From Symbiodinium sp. CCMP2592 (lineage: Eukaryota; Sar; Dinophyceae; Suessiales; Symbiodiniaceae), in NCBI GenBank assembly GCA_905221615.1, contig CAJNDT010006007.1:104501-168500 (forward strand): DNA of 64,000 bases. The letters run 5' to 3'. The notes under the pieces were generated by a model. That model saw nothing but the letters and a program-made list of their open reading frames with translations. It had not been told where the DNA came from and made no database searches. The position numbers were made by a program, and so were the translations under genes. The number at the start of each line of letters is the position of its first letter. The first letter of the stretch is position 1. Positions 30,984-40,900 of this stretch are shown here, in pieces.

Positions 30984-33068
30984 GCTCGTGCTTTTGGGCA
31001 TTGCTCTGCAGTTCGAGCCTTATGTCAGTCACAGACCCAGAACATAAATCACAAACGAGCGGGGCATCAACGACAGGAGCTGGTGGGCGGACTGGCAGTA
31101 GCCCTAGACATAGCCAAAGCGTTCGACTCGGTTCCCCATGCTGAAATAAACCTGGCTATGCAGGCAGCGCAGATACCTCCCGAACTTCGACAGCTAGTTC
31201 TTCTATGGATCACAGGCGCGCAGTATCATGTGAAAGGAGAGGGTGGCAACCTAACAGTGGACGTAGGCCGAGGAGTACGACAGGGATGTGTCCTCTCCCC
31301 ATTGCTATATATCATGGTCGTGGCACGGCTACATTCCCAGCTTCGAAGCGCCTTCGGAGACGAGGCGGACCAGATCTTGGATTACTTTGCAGATGACACT
31401 CTGATTCACCAAGAGTTTACGTCGCCCCAAGGTTTTCGGGAGGCCATTGAGCGAGTGGGGAAGTTGCTGGAGGTCCTGGCCCAAGCCGGCTTGAACATCA
31501 ACGATGACAAAACCCAGGTCCTGCTACGGTTAGCGGGCAGTCGAGCAAAACGGATGCTTCAGGAAGTCACCGAAACACGACGGGATGGTCGGCAACTGAG
31601 AGTCTCAGCGTTATGGATGCAGCGATTCTTACCAGTGTGCAAACAGGCCAAGTACCTGGGAGCGCAGCTATCATATGAAGCCTATGAAGATGCTACCTTG
31701 CACCACAGGGTGACGGCAGCAAGGGCTACGTATGGACGACTACGCCGCATTCTTACCAGTCGCAGCAATCTTTCTCTCACTTCGCGAGTTCGTTTGTGGT
31801 CTGCATGCGTCGCGTCAGGGCTGTATTATGCTTTGGACTCCAGCGGTATCTCGAACAATGGCTTGCAAAAGGTTCGGGTCTTGGTACAGAAGCAACTACG
31901 CGCCGTAGCGCATATGCCAACCCACATAACGCACGTCAGCAATCAGGAACTACTTGATCGGCTGGGGGTTTGCGAGCCGGGGGCCCACATCCTCCACAAC
32001 ATGCAGGGACAGCTGCGTCGATGGCAGGCAAATGCAGACCATGACAATCCCATTCCCATCAAGGTGCAACCTGCTATCGGACGATGGCGGCAGCAACGTG
32101 TGGATGAGCTGAGCGCTCAGCTGCAACTGGAGCAGAAGGCGGGCAGAAGTGTGCTTACGTGTCCGCATTGTGGACTGGAGTGTGCAAATCAAACGGTGTT
32201 AGGCTCACATATTTCCCAAAAGCACAAGGCTGCACCAGTCGCCTTCAACCGTCTGGTACATTCCACAGGAGGTATGCCGCGATGCTCTGGTTGTCAGGCG
32301 CTTATGAGCTCCTGGGCTAGATTGCAAAAGCATATCGAGCATGGAGCCTGTCCTACCCCCATCGGGACCGACACACCTGAAGCCTCACAGGCCAAGCAGC
32401 CGGATGAAAGCGAGGCTCAGCGGTTGGAGCCAGAGATCGAGCAGTCAAAACAATCACCTGAACCGCCTCCCAGTGATCAACCTCTCATTCTGCAGCCTGA
32501 AGTCATTGCTGTTGTACGTGAGCATGGTTGGCGAAAGCTCGCCGCGAATACTACCTGGAGGCCCAAGTTTGCTCAGTGGTGCTGTTTGTGTGGGACCTGG
32601 TGTGTTTCAAACAGAGCGGTCAAGATGCATTTGGCCAAATCTCACAAAGATGTCTGGACAAAACATAAGCATCGGATTGAAACCCTTTGTAAATCCCAAC
32701 TTGCTGACATCACCGTCCCATGTGGCTTGTGTGGATCAGTTTCCAAGGACCCTAAATCCCACGTGGTTGCTTGCCCAGTCCTGTTTCAATCGCTGCTTAT
32801 ATCCTTGGTGACGGCGGATGGCGAACGCGGCGGAGGTGAACTTCTTCAAGCACTTGCTACCGGTGGGAAGTCAACAAGAGCAGAGCGGGGCGAACAGGGC
32901 CACAACGGCAACACACGCGCCGCTGCAGACGAGCAAGCGGCCCAGGACGGAGGAGCAGCAAGGACGCCGGCCAGCGCAAAAGCAAGCATCAGGAGCGAAA
33001 TGGACGACCGGAGCAGGGGAGCCAGGAACGCGACATCACCAAGCTCGTGGAGGCAGCGGCCAAACTGA
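30984..33068 (+). pseudogene. LINE reverse transcriptase (catalytic part) and C2H2 fingers
   Basis: In frame with codon 22269-22271 across SDR-4. The RT palm shows ALDIAKAFDSVPH (motif A Asp), RGVRQGCVLSPLLY (motif B) and YFADDTLIH (motif C, FADD). Further on come CPHCGLECANQTVLGSHISQKH, CSGCQALMSSWARLQKHIEH and CCLCGTWCVSNRAVKMHLAKSH, three C2H2-type fingers, and PCGLCG...HVVAC. Such fingers probably bind the element RNA or target DNA. The frame ends at 33068 within a low-complexity Ala/Arg/Gln stretch where neighbouring frames read better, so frameshifts are likely near 32810-33000. Confidence 0.8.
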
Positions 33069-33439
33069 CGCTGAAATTGGCGGACGAACACCAACTGCTG
33101 CTTCAGGACTGCGGGTTTACTTGGTTCGTGAGCACGGAACAGGGGGGAGTACTCCCCATGATGTTCGGCATCAGCTCGGAGTGGAAGAAGCGGTGCACAG
33201 ACCTGATGCTTCCTGAGTTCACCGAAGGTTTGGAAGTTAAGCATGTTCGTTACCGTGTCTGCGCTTTTGCTGTGCACCTAGGAGAGAGTGTGACGTCTGG
33301 GCACTACAGAGCTCTTTTGTACAATGCGATCACAGGGAAGCTGCATTACTGCGACGATCATGCGAGAGCTGTTTTGCTTAAAGACTTCGGTAGGGTTTCG
33401 AGGGACGTTTATGCCGTTTTCTTAGCTCGCTCGCATTAG
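33047..33439 (+). CDS. LINE C-terminal USP-like (ubiquitin peptidase) fragment
   Basis: 130 residues. The frame is open further upstream, through a Lys/Gln-rich stretch. VRYRVCAFAVHLG, then SGHYRALLYN, LHYCDDHARAV and DVYAVFLARS follow the order of the C-terminal half of ubiquitin-specific proteases. There the GHYxA His and the following Asp belong to the catalytic triad, and a Y-x-x-F strand ends the domain. The Cys box that starts a complete USP is not visible upstream, where RT and fingers lie. It is therefore a partial domain, a degenerate one, or a look-alike. It is linked to the LINE by position, before the A-rich end. Confidence 0.5.
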   Translation: MEAAAKLTLKLADEHQLLLQDCGFTWFVSTEQGGVLPMMFGISSEWKKRCTDLMLPEFTEGLEVKHVRYRVCAFAVHLGESVTSGHYRALLYNAITGKLHYCDDHARAVLLKDFGRVSRDVYAVFLARSH

Positions 33440-33615
33440 CAGTGTGCACGGGGCTTTCTTTAGGGGCAACATGTAAACACATGTTCTTCGCTTGTGGACC
33501 GGAGAGTGCTACCAACTGCGCTCTAGTCTTGCCACCATGAGTGGCCGCTCTTCTGTAGAGGAGTGAAGTCCTTCTCACACGACGCACCGTTGTGGAGTCC
33601 GAAAGAAAAAAGAAA

Positions 33616-33957
33616 GCCCGGGGGTATGATCGGGTGCGCAAGCTCTCGACTTATCTCATCGACACATGTGTCTTGCATTGGATGCTTGACCTTGGGGGGG
33701 GTATGATCGGGTGCGCAAGCTCTCGACTTATCTCATCGACACATGTGTCTTGCATTGGATGCTTGACCTTGGGGCCGATTGAGATATCAAACTTTTATCG
33801 TTTCGACCCCACGGCATCGCGCAATATCATCATAGAAACGAAGGCTGCTGAGCGAGTGACTGCGTTCTTATTTAACATTATTCTCTGAAATATATTGGAG
33901 TGACGTGAAGAGGAATATTCATGATATTGTCCATGTGTTTGTGGAACAGGAAATAAG
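33616..33957 (+). repeat. SDR-2 B2 repeat with a 77-bp tandem duplication of its start
   Basis: 33697-33957 matches SDR-2 B1 (5493-5757) and ends at AAATAAG. Before it, 33620-33696 is an extra copy of the first 77 bases (GGGGTATGATCGGG...CCTTGGGG). GCCCGGGGGTATGA (33616-33629) is the right candidate target duplication of the LINE. Base 33958 onward is SDR-5 gag. Confidence 0.75.
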
Positions 33958-34645
33958 GAGTTGATCTTAGATGAGGGCTCGCGCATGAGTATCCGCGACA
34001 AAGCCCACAAGGACAAGTGTGGCATTCAGAACGAATTGCAGCTCTCTAGCCCTGTGTCGCAGGGCGCTGTCCTGTGATCTTTTGCAGCTCTGCACTTTTG
34101 CCAACATGGACATGTGGCACAGGCATTTGCTTTCCAAGCTGTCGGAACAGCCGCCTCCTTATTATGCCAAGGTTTCGATGGAGCAGCTGCTCAGGTGCGA
34201 CAAGGCGGCGTGGGTTCGCATGAGTGAGCTCTTGACCTCTTTAAAGAAGGACGATGCAGGAAACCTTCCGATGGATGCCGCCTTGGACAAGCTTCAATAT
34301 GATCCAAAAATCATGATGCATCTGGCTCCACTCCCTGGGGCTAAGTGGAAAGGCGATGGAAAAGGTGACAAGGGCACCAAGCGTGATGCCGACGGCAAGC
34401 CGAAATTGCCTCACCGTCCCAATAAAGGTGCTGGCAAAGGGAAGTGTCCTGAGGCGTTGGCCGACCCGCGCTTGAAGCACAACTGTAGCAAGACTAAGAA
34501 GCGTCTGTGCTGGAATTTCAACATGCAGACTGGATGCAAGTTTGCGAAGGCCGGTGAGAGCTGCAAACGAGGCTTGCATATTTGTATGTTCTGCGAGCAA
34601 CCCCATTCCCTTCTTCAGTGTTCGACTTACAAAGTCAATGAGTGA
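33958..34645 (+). pseudogene. SDR-5 Gag, C-terminal part
   Basis: Entered at 33958 in the frame ELILDEGSRMSIRDK. It shifts near 34046 into LALCRRALSCDLLQLCTF, which matches the RRGLALDQA block of other Gags, then EQPPPYYAKVSMEQLLRCDKAAW, a Lys/Gly-rich linker (KGDGKGDKGTKRDADGK) and the Cys/His module (KRLCWNFNMQTGC, CKRGLHICMFC, SLLQC). It ends with TGA at 34643-34645, with ORF3 in frame. Confidence 0.75.
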
Positions 34646-34648
34646 CTG
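34643..34648 (+). promoter_or_regulatory. Candidate UGA readthrough site, SDR-5 Gag/ORF3
   Basis: TGA CTG, after AAT GAG. ORF3 follows in the same frame; its first ATG comes about 30 codons later. Confidence 0.55.
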
Positions 34649-37581
34649 GAGGCCGCCGCTGCTGAGGCCGACTCTTTGCTTGATGAAGTGCTAAGCCCTT
34701 CGGCCTCGCCTCATGCGGCAAACCATGTTTGCATGCCGGCACAGATTGACCCGGTTGGCCCGGTGGAACGTCCCAAGCCAGCCTCGTCAGTGCTTGATCA
34801 AATTCCTAGTGTTGTGATCGATGAGCGAGTTTTTCCCTTGCCCGCTGAGCGGCAAGTGCATGCCTCTTTGCATCCGGCAGAGCAATTTGCTCAAAACGTT
34901 CTGTCGTCTGGTGAACCTGTGACAGCAACTTGTATTGAGCGCCTTTTTAGTTTGTTGCCTTCCAAGGTGGACGAACGCTTCGGTTCGATTTCTGGTAAAT
35001 CCCTTGTAGCGGGTGTTTTCCGGCATGGGGGCGTCGTTGGCCTCACGAACACCAGCCGCTCCTTCCTAAGTTTGGCCATCGCCTGGGCCATGACACGAGG
35101 CGAGCCCGAACTTTCTGATTTCACTTTTTGCTCCATTGCTACGTTAAGACTGAAGTTCACCGCGATGTGAACAACGATGATGCTGACAACCTAGTGCTGC
35201 CGGTCACCACTTTTTCAGGTGGGCACATTTGGGTTCAATCCGAGTCGGGCAGCCATGTGCTGCCTGTCAATGGGTCCATGGTTCCCGGCGACTTGCATGA
35301 TGTTGCTGCAGCCCCAGTGCGGTTCTATGCCCGCAAGCGCTTGCATTGCACAATGCCATGGACGGGTGATCGGATGGTCCTCATCTTGTTCTCGGGCGGC
35401 GATGCTACTCAGCTGCCCAGCCTTGACTATGAGCACCTTAAATCCCTTGGGTTTAGGCCTTCGGTTTCTGTGTCTACCGTCAACCCCCCCTTGGCATATT
35501 TCTGCGGTACGGGGGGCCTCTGTGCCTCACTTCGGCAGTTGGGCATGAAGCTAAGTGTCGGTTTTGACCGTCATGCGCAGCGTGGTTGCAAGTGCCCTGT
35601 TGTCTCCCTGGACCTCACGAAGCCAGGATCGCGGGCCATTCTCCTTGACCTTCTTCAACAGCCTCACGTTGTTGCCTGCCACTTGTCCCCACCTGTCACC
35701 ACAAGCTGCGGTGGTTTGCAGGGCCCGCGTTCGGGCGGGCTTCGCAATGCAGCGCACCCTGAAGGTGTGCCTGGTCTGCAAGGTACTGACCTAGAGTTAG
35801 TCCAGGGCGCCAACGCACTTTTTGCCTTGTGCGCCGAAGTTTGGCACATCTGTTGGAGCCATGGGGTCTTTTGCTCCATTGCTCACCCGAGTAGATCCAT
35901 CATGTGGCTCAGTGCGTCACTTCGCTCCTGTCAGTCTACGCCTTTCCTCTCCACTTCTTTGCACCAATGCATGTTTGGCTCCTACCGGAGAAAGGCCACT
36001 CGCCTTTTGCACACGGTTCCCTACTTGCAAAAGCTCGGTGTAACTTGTGATGGAGGACACGATCACGAACCGTGGCGATCCCCTGCACAAAATCGCATGA
36101 AGGATGGCGGTCTCCCTCCGCTACTGTGCAAGACTTTTGCCCAGGCACTTGTGGATCAGCTCGTTGCGTGCGGTGCGCGCGCCCCGGCGTGCTCTTTTGC
36201 AAATGCCACCCTGTCGCTCTCCCTGGGCGCTCGTGTTGCTACTGCGACGCAACCCAATGCCAGCCGGCAACCTTGGTTTCAGGTAGTCCCGACTCCCTGG
36301 TTCCCCAATGCCAGCCGGCAACCTTTCCCCTAAATGTAGCCAGTGCGAAACCATGCGCCAAATCAGAGCTTGAACTGCTTTTTGGCATACCGTGGTCACC
36401 TTCGGAGTTCGTCGAGCAAGCCTGCAAAGCGAAGCACCCGCGATCATTGGATCAAGGCGTGCCAGCCGGCATGTCAGCATGTATTGATCGCTTATGTGAG
36501 CGCAGCTCGGTCAGTGTAGCGAGGGAACGAACGGCTGAACTTCGCAAGTGGATGCTTAGGAAGAAAGATCTTGACGAGAGTTTTGATGGACCCGCGCATT
36601 GCAAGAAGATCCTTGCTGGAAAACCCATGAAGCTCTTTCGGGGAGATGGTCAAGGCTGCCGGGCATGCTGATGTGAACTTGGTACGAGATATACAGAACG
36701 GTTTCGACCTTCTTGGCGAGATCCCTTCTTCGTCTGTCTTGCCGAAGAAAACCACAGTGGCATCTCTTAGCATTGAGGACGTCAGGATCGCCACCCCGGC
36801 GAATCAACGTGCAATCTGGGAGGCTACCCGCACTTGCAGGGATCCTGAAATAACCGCGGAAGTGTATCGCCTTACCTTGGAGGAAAGGGATAAAGGATGG
36901 CTGATCGGTCCCTTTACTCTTGCCGATGTGCCGGAGACTGCCATCGTTACTCGCCGCTTTGGCGTCAGGCAGGGCGTGACGACGACGACCGCCGGTGTGA
37001 CAGCCAAGATACGACCTATCGACGACTTCACAGAGAGCTTGGCCAACTTGTCGTGCACGTGTGCGGAAACCATTGACCCACATTCCGTGAACATCATTGT
37101 GGCCGGGATCCTGAAACGATGCAGGTCGCTACGGAAGTCGGGTAAGGATGCACGCCTGCTCCTCCGTACAGTCGATCTGCGAAAAGCCTATAAGCAACTT
37201 CCTTTGTCTGTGCGTGCTTTGGGGGATGCATATATATGTGTGCTTAACCCGGATACGGGTGAGCCTGAGCTCTACCAGAGCCAGGTCTTACCTTTCGGGG
37301 CAAAGCCCTCAGTACAAGGCTTTTGTCGTTCATCTGGAGCGATCTGGGCTGTGGGACAAGCCCTGCTGCACATCCACTGGTCTGTCTTCTTTGACGATTA
37401 TGTGGTAGTGGCCACGCCTGAGGAAAAGAGTCACCTTGATCTTGTGTTGCGGTCGTACTTTTCCTTAATTGGCTGGGAAACGTCCGACGAAAAGGACGCC
37501 GGGTTCAAAAGTGTGGCAAAGGCCTTAGGCGTAGAGTTTTGCTTAGACGAGATCCACTTGGGTCTGCTTAGGGTGCAAAAC
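34646..37581 (+). pseudogene. SDR-5 ORF3: oxygenase, degenerate methyltransferase, RT (cut by copia)
   Basis: Four frames: to about 35150, 35128-36333, a frame reading to 36671, and 36646-37581. The oxygenase keeps VHRDVNND, FSGGHIW and KRLHCTMPWTGDRMVL. In the methyltransferase motif IV is LSPPVTTS, so the Cys is replaced by Val, and motif VI is IAHPSRS instead of ENP, like SDR-3. A 22-base duplication (CCCAATGCCAGCCGGCAACC at 36253 and 36304) accompanies the frame break near 36330. RT has VDLRKAYKQL, VLPFGAKPSVQGF and FFDDYVVV. The frame reads LLRVQN at 37581 and resumes as TEARKREL at 53642. Confidence 0.75.
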
Positions 37582-37737
37582 TGATGAACTTTGTTTTGCC
37601 CCAACGTACCCTGTTTTACCCTACCTTAGCGTAGTGCTTTTGAACGTTGTCCGCATGGCATGAGTACATGTGTGATTCCGTTTGCACGGTTGATCGCGAG
37701 GCCCAAAGTGTAGTGGAAAAGTGCATCCGTTTCTTCA
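37582..37737 (+). repeat. Copia 5' LTR
   Basis: 156 bp, TGATGAACTTTG...CGTTTCTTCA. Short for an LTR. The matching 3' copy is at 53481-53636. Confidence 0.95.
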
Positions 37738-37752
37738 TGGTAGCGGAGCAGT
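37738..37752 (+). promoter_or_regulatory. Copia primer binding site
   Basis: TGGTAGCGGAGCAGT begins directly at the LTR end. TGG pairs with a tRNA CCA tail, and TGGTAGCG resembles the initiator-Met tRNA sites used by Ty1-type elements. The exact tRNA cannot be named without the host's tRNA set. Confidence 0.75.
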
Positions 37753-37929
37753 GGACAAGGCAGTGCTCCACACACGTGGGGTTCGGAGTTTTCTTTCGGT
37801 TCCGTGTTCAGGGGCCATCGTGCGAGAAAGTCTCCTTTGCTGTTCGGGGCCGGGGTCTAGGGCGAGTCGTAGAGTAGAAGCGAGCCACGGTTTCATGCAA
37901 TCAGTGCTTGCGAATTCTTGAAGTGTGGA

Positions 37930-40900
37930 ATGATGGCGGCACAGCCTGTGCCAGACGATGACAGTATAGATGAGGAGCTCGGCCCGGCACCCAATCCTTT
38001 TGCTGCCTCGCCAACAGGCGGTGGAGAGATAGTTATGAATGCTGCAGACATTCGTGTTTTGATGCAGAGAATGACTGAAGCCACCCAAGCGGCGAGCTCG
38101 GCAGCGCAAGCAGCTTCTTACATGACAACAGCGAATTCCGTGAGACCTTTGAGTTTGGGAGATTTATCCAAAATTATTCCGAAGCCCGAAGCTTTTAAAG
38201 CTGTTTCGAGAGATGATGAGCTGGCCGCCTGGCCGTCGTGGGCCTGGGGCGTTGAGCAGTATCTTTCATGCTTGGATTTTTCATTTGGTGCAGAACTTCG
38301 AGATTTTGCCAAACAAGCTGAACCTGTGAACCTGAGTCTGGCGAGCGATGCTACACGCAACAGATCTAGGCTTTTATATGGACTGCTCAATGGGCTTTTG
38401 AACGAGAAGGGCCGACGCTTACTTCGAAGCGTCACTGAGCAGAATGGTTTTGAGGCTTGGAGGCTCCTTTCGAAAGATCTTATGCCAAAGACGAGAAACA
38501 GACTTTTAGCATTGCTGCGAACTATCAACGGCTGGCCTACTTTCGATATGCGACAGGGCATAGCACAACAACTTCTTCGTCTCGAGGCTGCCTTTGAAGA
38601 GTACGAACAGCTTGAGCCTGGAGGCCTTCCCGAGAACCACAAGATGGCTGCTCTCCTTAGCTGTCTGACCGGGCAGCTTCGGCAACATGCTAACGTCACC
38701 ATATCTGATGAGAGCCGCTATGCAGATCTTCGTGCGCTTGTGTTGCGTTGGGATGGGGCCCAAACCAAGTGGCAGTCAAGTGTTGCATTGAGCTATGGTT
38801 TGCAAGACAGCAACAAGGGTCTGCAGGACACTGGGCCCACACCAATGGAACTTGATAGGGTCGGCCAGAAGGGCGACAAAGGAAAGGACAAAGGAAAGGG
38901 AAAAGGAAAAGGAGACAAAGGCAAGAGCAAGGGCAAAGGATATGGCAATGGCAAGCCTGGCGGGAAGTATGACAACGGCAAGGGCAAGCAAGGAAAGCAG
39001 CAGCAACAACAGAACAACCAGCAGCAACAGCAGAAGGGCAAAGGCAAAGGCGAGTGTTGGAACTGCGGTCGCAAAGGACACGTAGCTCGTGATTGCTGGC
39101 AACCACGTCGGTCTGTGGATCAAGTGCAGGGTCAAGGCGAACAACAGCAGCCACAGCAGCAGCAGAGCAACCAGCAACAGCAGCAGCAAGGGCAAAGGAC
39201 AGTTTCAACAGCACCGCCGTCAGAGTATAGTGCGTATGGTGGTGTCCAGTCACAAGCTTCGACTGCTGTGCGCCGTGTGAGTGCTGAGCCTCTTTTGTTC
39301 GACATGTCAGAGCTGGAGCTCGATTTTACCTCTGGAGTGCGCATGGTTCAGGCGGTTGCGTCAGGAGTGCAGATTTTCAGGATGGACGCCAGAGACGATG
39401 ATGATACATTTCTTTGGTGCACGGCGCCCGAGAGTGCCGAGACCTGGCTGTGTGCAGAAGTGCGAGCCTTGAGATCAGTCCCCGAATTTTCGGTGAGCCC
39501 TACCACTGTTATTGTAGATTCTGGAGCCGACATTTCGTGTTTGCCGACTTCTTTTGCAACTTGCGGGCGCTCTGCCCGGTCAAGTCAGCAGATCGCTCTT
39601 TATGATGCTCAGGGCGGCGACCTCAAAGTGCATCAGCAAAGGATTGTGGACTTTGCTGTGACGGATCGCTCTGGCAGGGAGGTTACGATTCGAGAGAAGT
39701 GCCTTATTACTTCCGTGACCCAGCCTCTTTTGTCTCTAGGACGGCTTGTGAAGAGAGGTTGGTTTCCGCAGCGGCAGGGCGAAGAAATGCTCCTGGCACA
39801 CGGGCGCACGGGCTCAGAGCTCGACCTAGGCTTTCAGGGCAACAGCCTGGCACTTGAAGCATGCATTCGCAAAGTTGATTTTCCTGACCTTGATCCTGAG
39901 CAAGCTGCAGTTCGTGCTTTGTTGCAAGCCACTTTGAGCGAAGAGCTGCAGGCTGTTGATTACGGCTGGCAGGTCCTGAGAACAGGTCACATTATGTGGC
40001 GAGGCCGATCGACCTCCATGGTTGACCCGTCTATGATGGCCGGGATCTCGTGGCATTTCCGTTCTACTCTTACTCAGCGTGATAACAACAGCCCCTGGTT
40101 TGTGATTGAGAATTGCGAGCGCTGGGACGAGATGGAGGACCTCGAGGAGGAAGTGCCAAGCGGCACAGCGGTTGAGATGATCGTTCTTTTGCACACCGAG
40201 CCTGAAGCACTCACTGCTGCAGGCATTGATGTATCTGATTTCGTGATTCCTGCTCTGCCCGGAGCCGCTCACGATGATGCTGGTGGTATAGGCTCGGAGC
40301 CTGAATATGATGAGGCAATGGAGCCTTTAGAGCAGGACGGTTCAGTTGCGTTGCAAGACAGTGCTGAGCCGGATGTTGTTGAGCAGCGTGCATTGCCAGA
40401 TGTGGAAGAAAGAGAGGAGAGAGAGCAACCGAGTGACACGATTACGGTTCAAGATGTGGTGCTCACTGCGCAGAGCAGCATACATGCATTGAAAGCAGCG
40501 TGCGAGCACCTCGAGCTCAAGACCTCAGGTTCGAAAACGAGATTGTTTCAGCGCATCCAAGGCTACCTTGAGAAGCAGAAAATTGCTCTTGAGCAGGACA
40601 TGGCGACTGACGCGAGAAGCGGTGAGGAACGACGACCCAACATGCAAGCAGTGCCTCGTGCTCCGTCGGAGCAAGAACGACTACTGCATGAAGTTACACA
40701 TTTGCCTTTTGCTGCTTGGTGCCCCCATTGTATCAGCATGCGAGCGATGCCAGATAGAAGTGAAGCAGCGCAGCAAGAACCGCGTGATGTTCCATCCATC
40801 TCCTTCGACTTTTGCTTCACTGGGTACGATAAGGAGAGTGGTGAAATGAAGGCACACGGCAAACCAGCAGAGGGTGAGAGTGGTGAAGAGTTGTTGTGTT

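Larger units (their letters stand above)
30984..33615 (+). mobile_element. LINE, 3' part
   Basis: Continues the LINE after SDR-4: RT palm, zinc fingers, a peptidase-like C-terminus and an untranslated end. 33440-33615 has no recognised gene and ends in GAAAGAAAAAAGAAA, directly followed by the candidate target duplication and SDR-2 B2. Confidence 0.75.
33958..37581 (+). mobile_element. SDR-5: 3' gag and ORF3 up to the copia insertion (oldest copy)
   Basis: Host of SDR-2 (left), the copia element (at 37581/53637) and SDR-7 (right). Its A1, ORF0, recombinase and Gag start are left of the window. Multiple frameshifts fit its place at the bottom of the nest. Confidence 0.75.

Noticed and set aside
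38850-39240. Lys/Gly and Gln repeats as a separate gene or satellite
   Set aside because: They are in frame between copia Gag and the CCHC knuckle and are part of the polyprotein.
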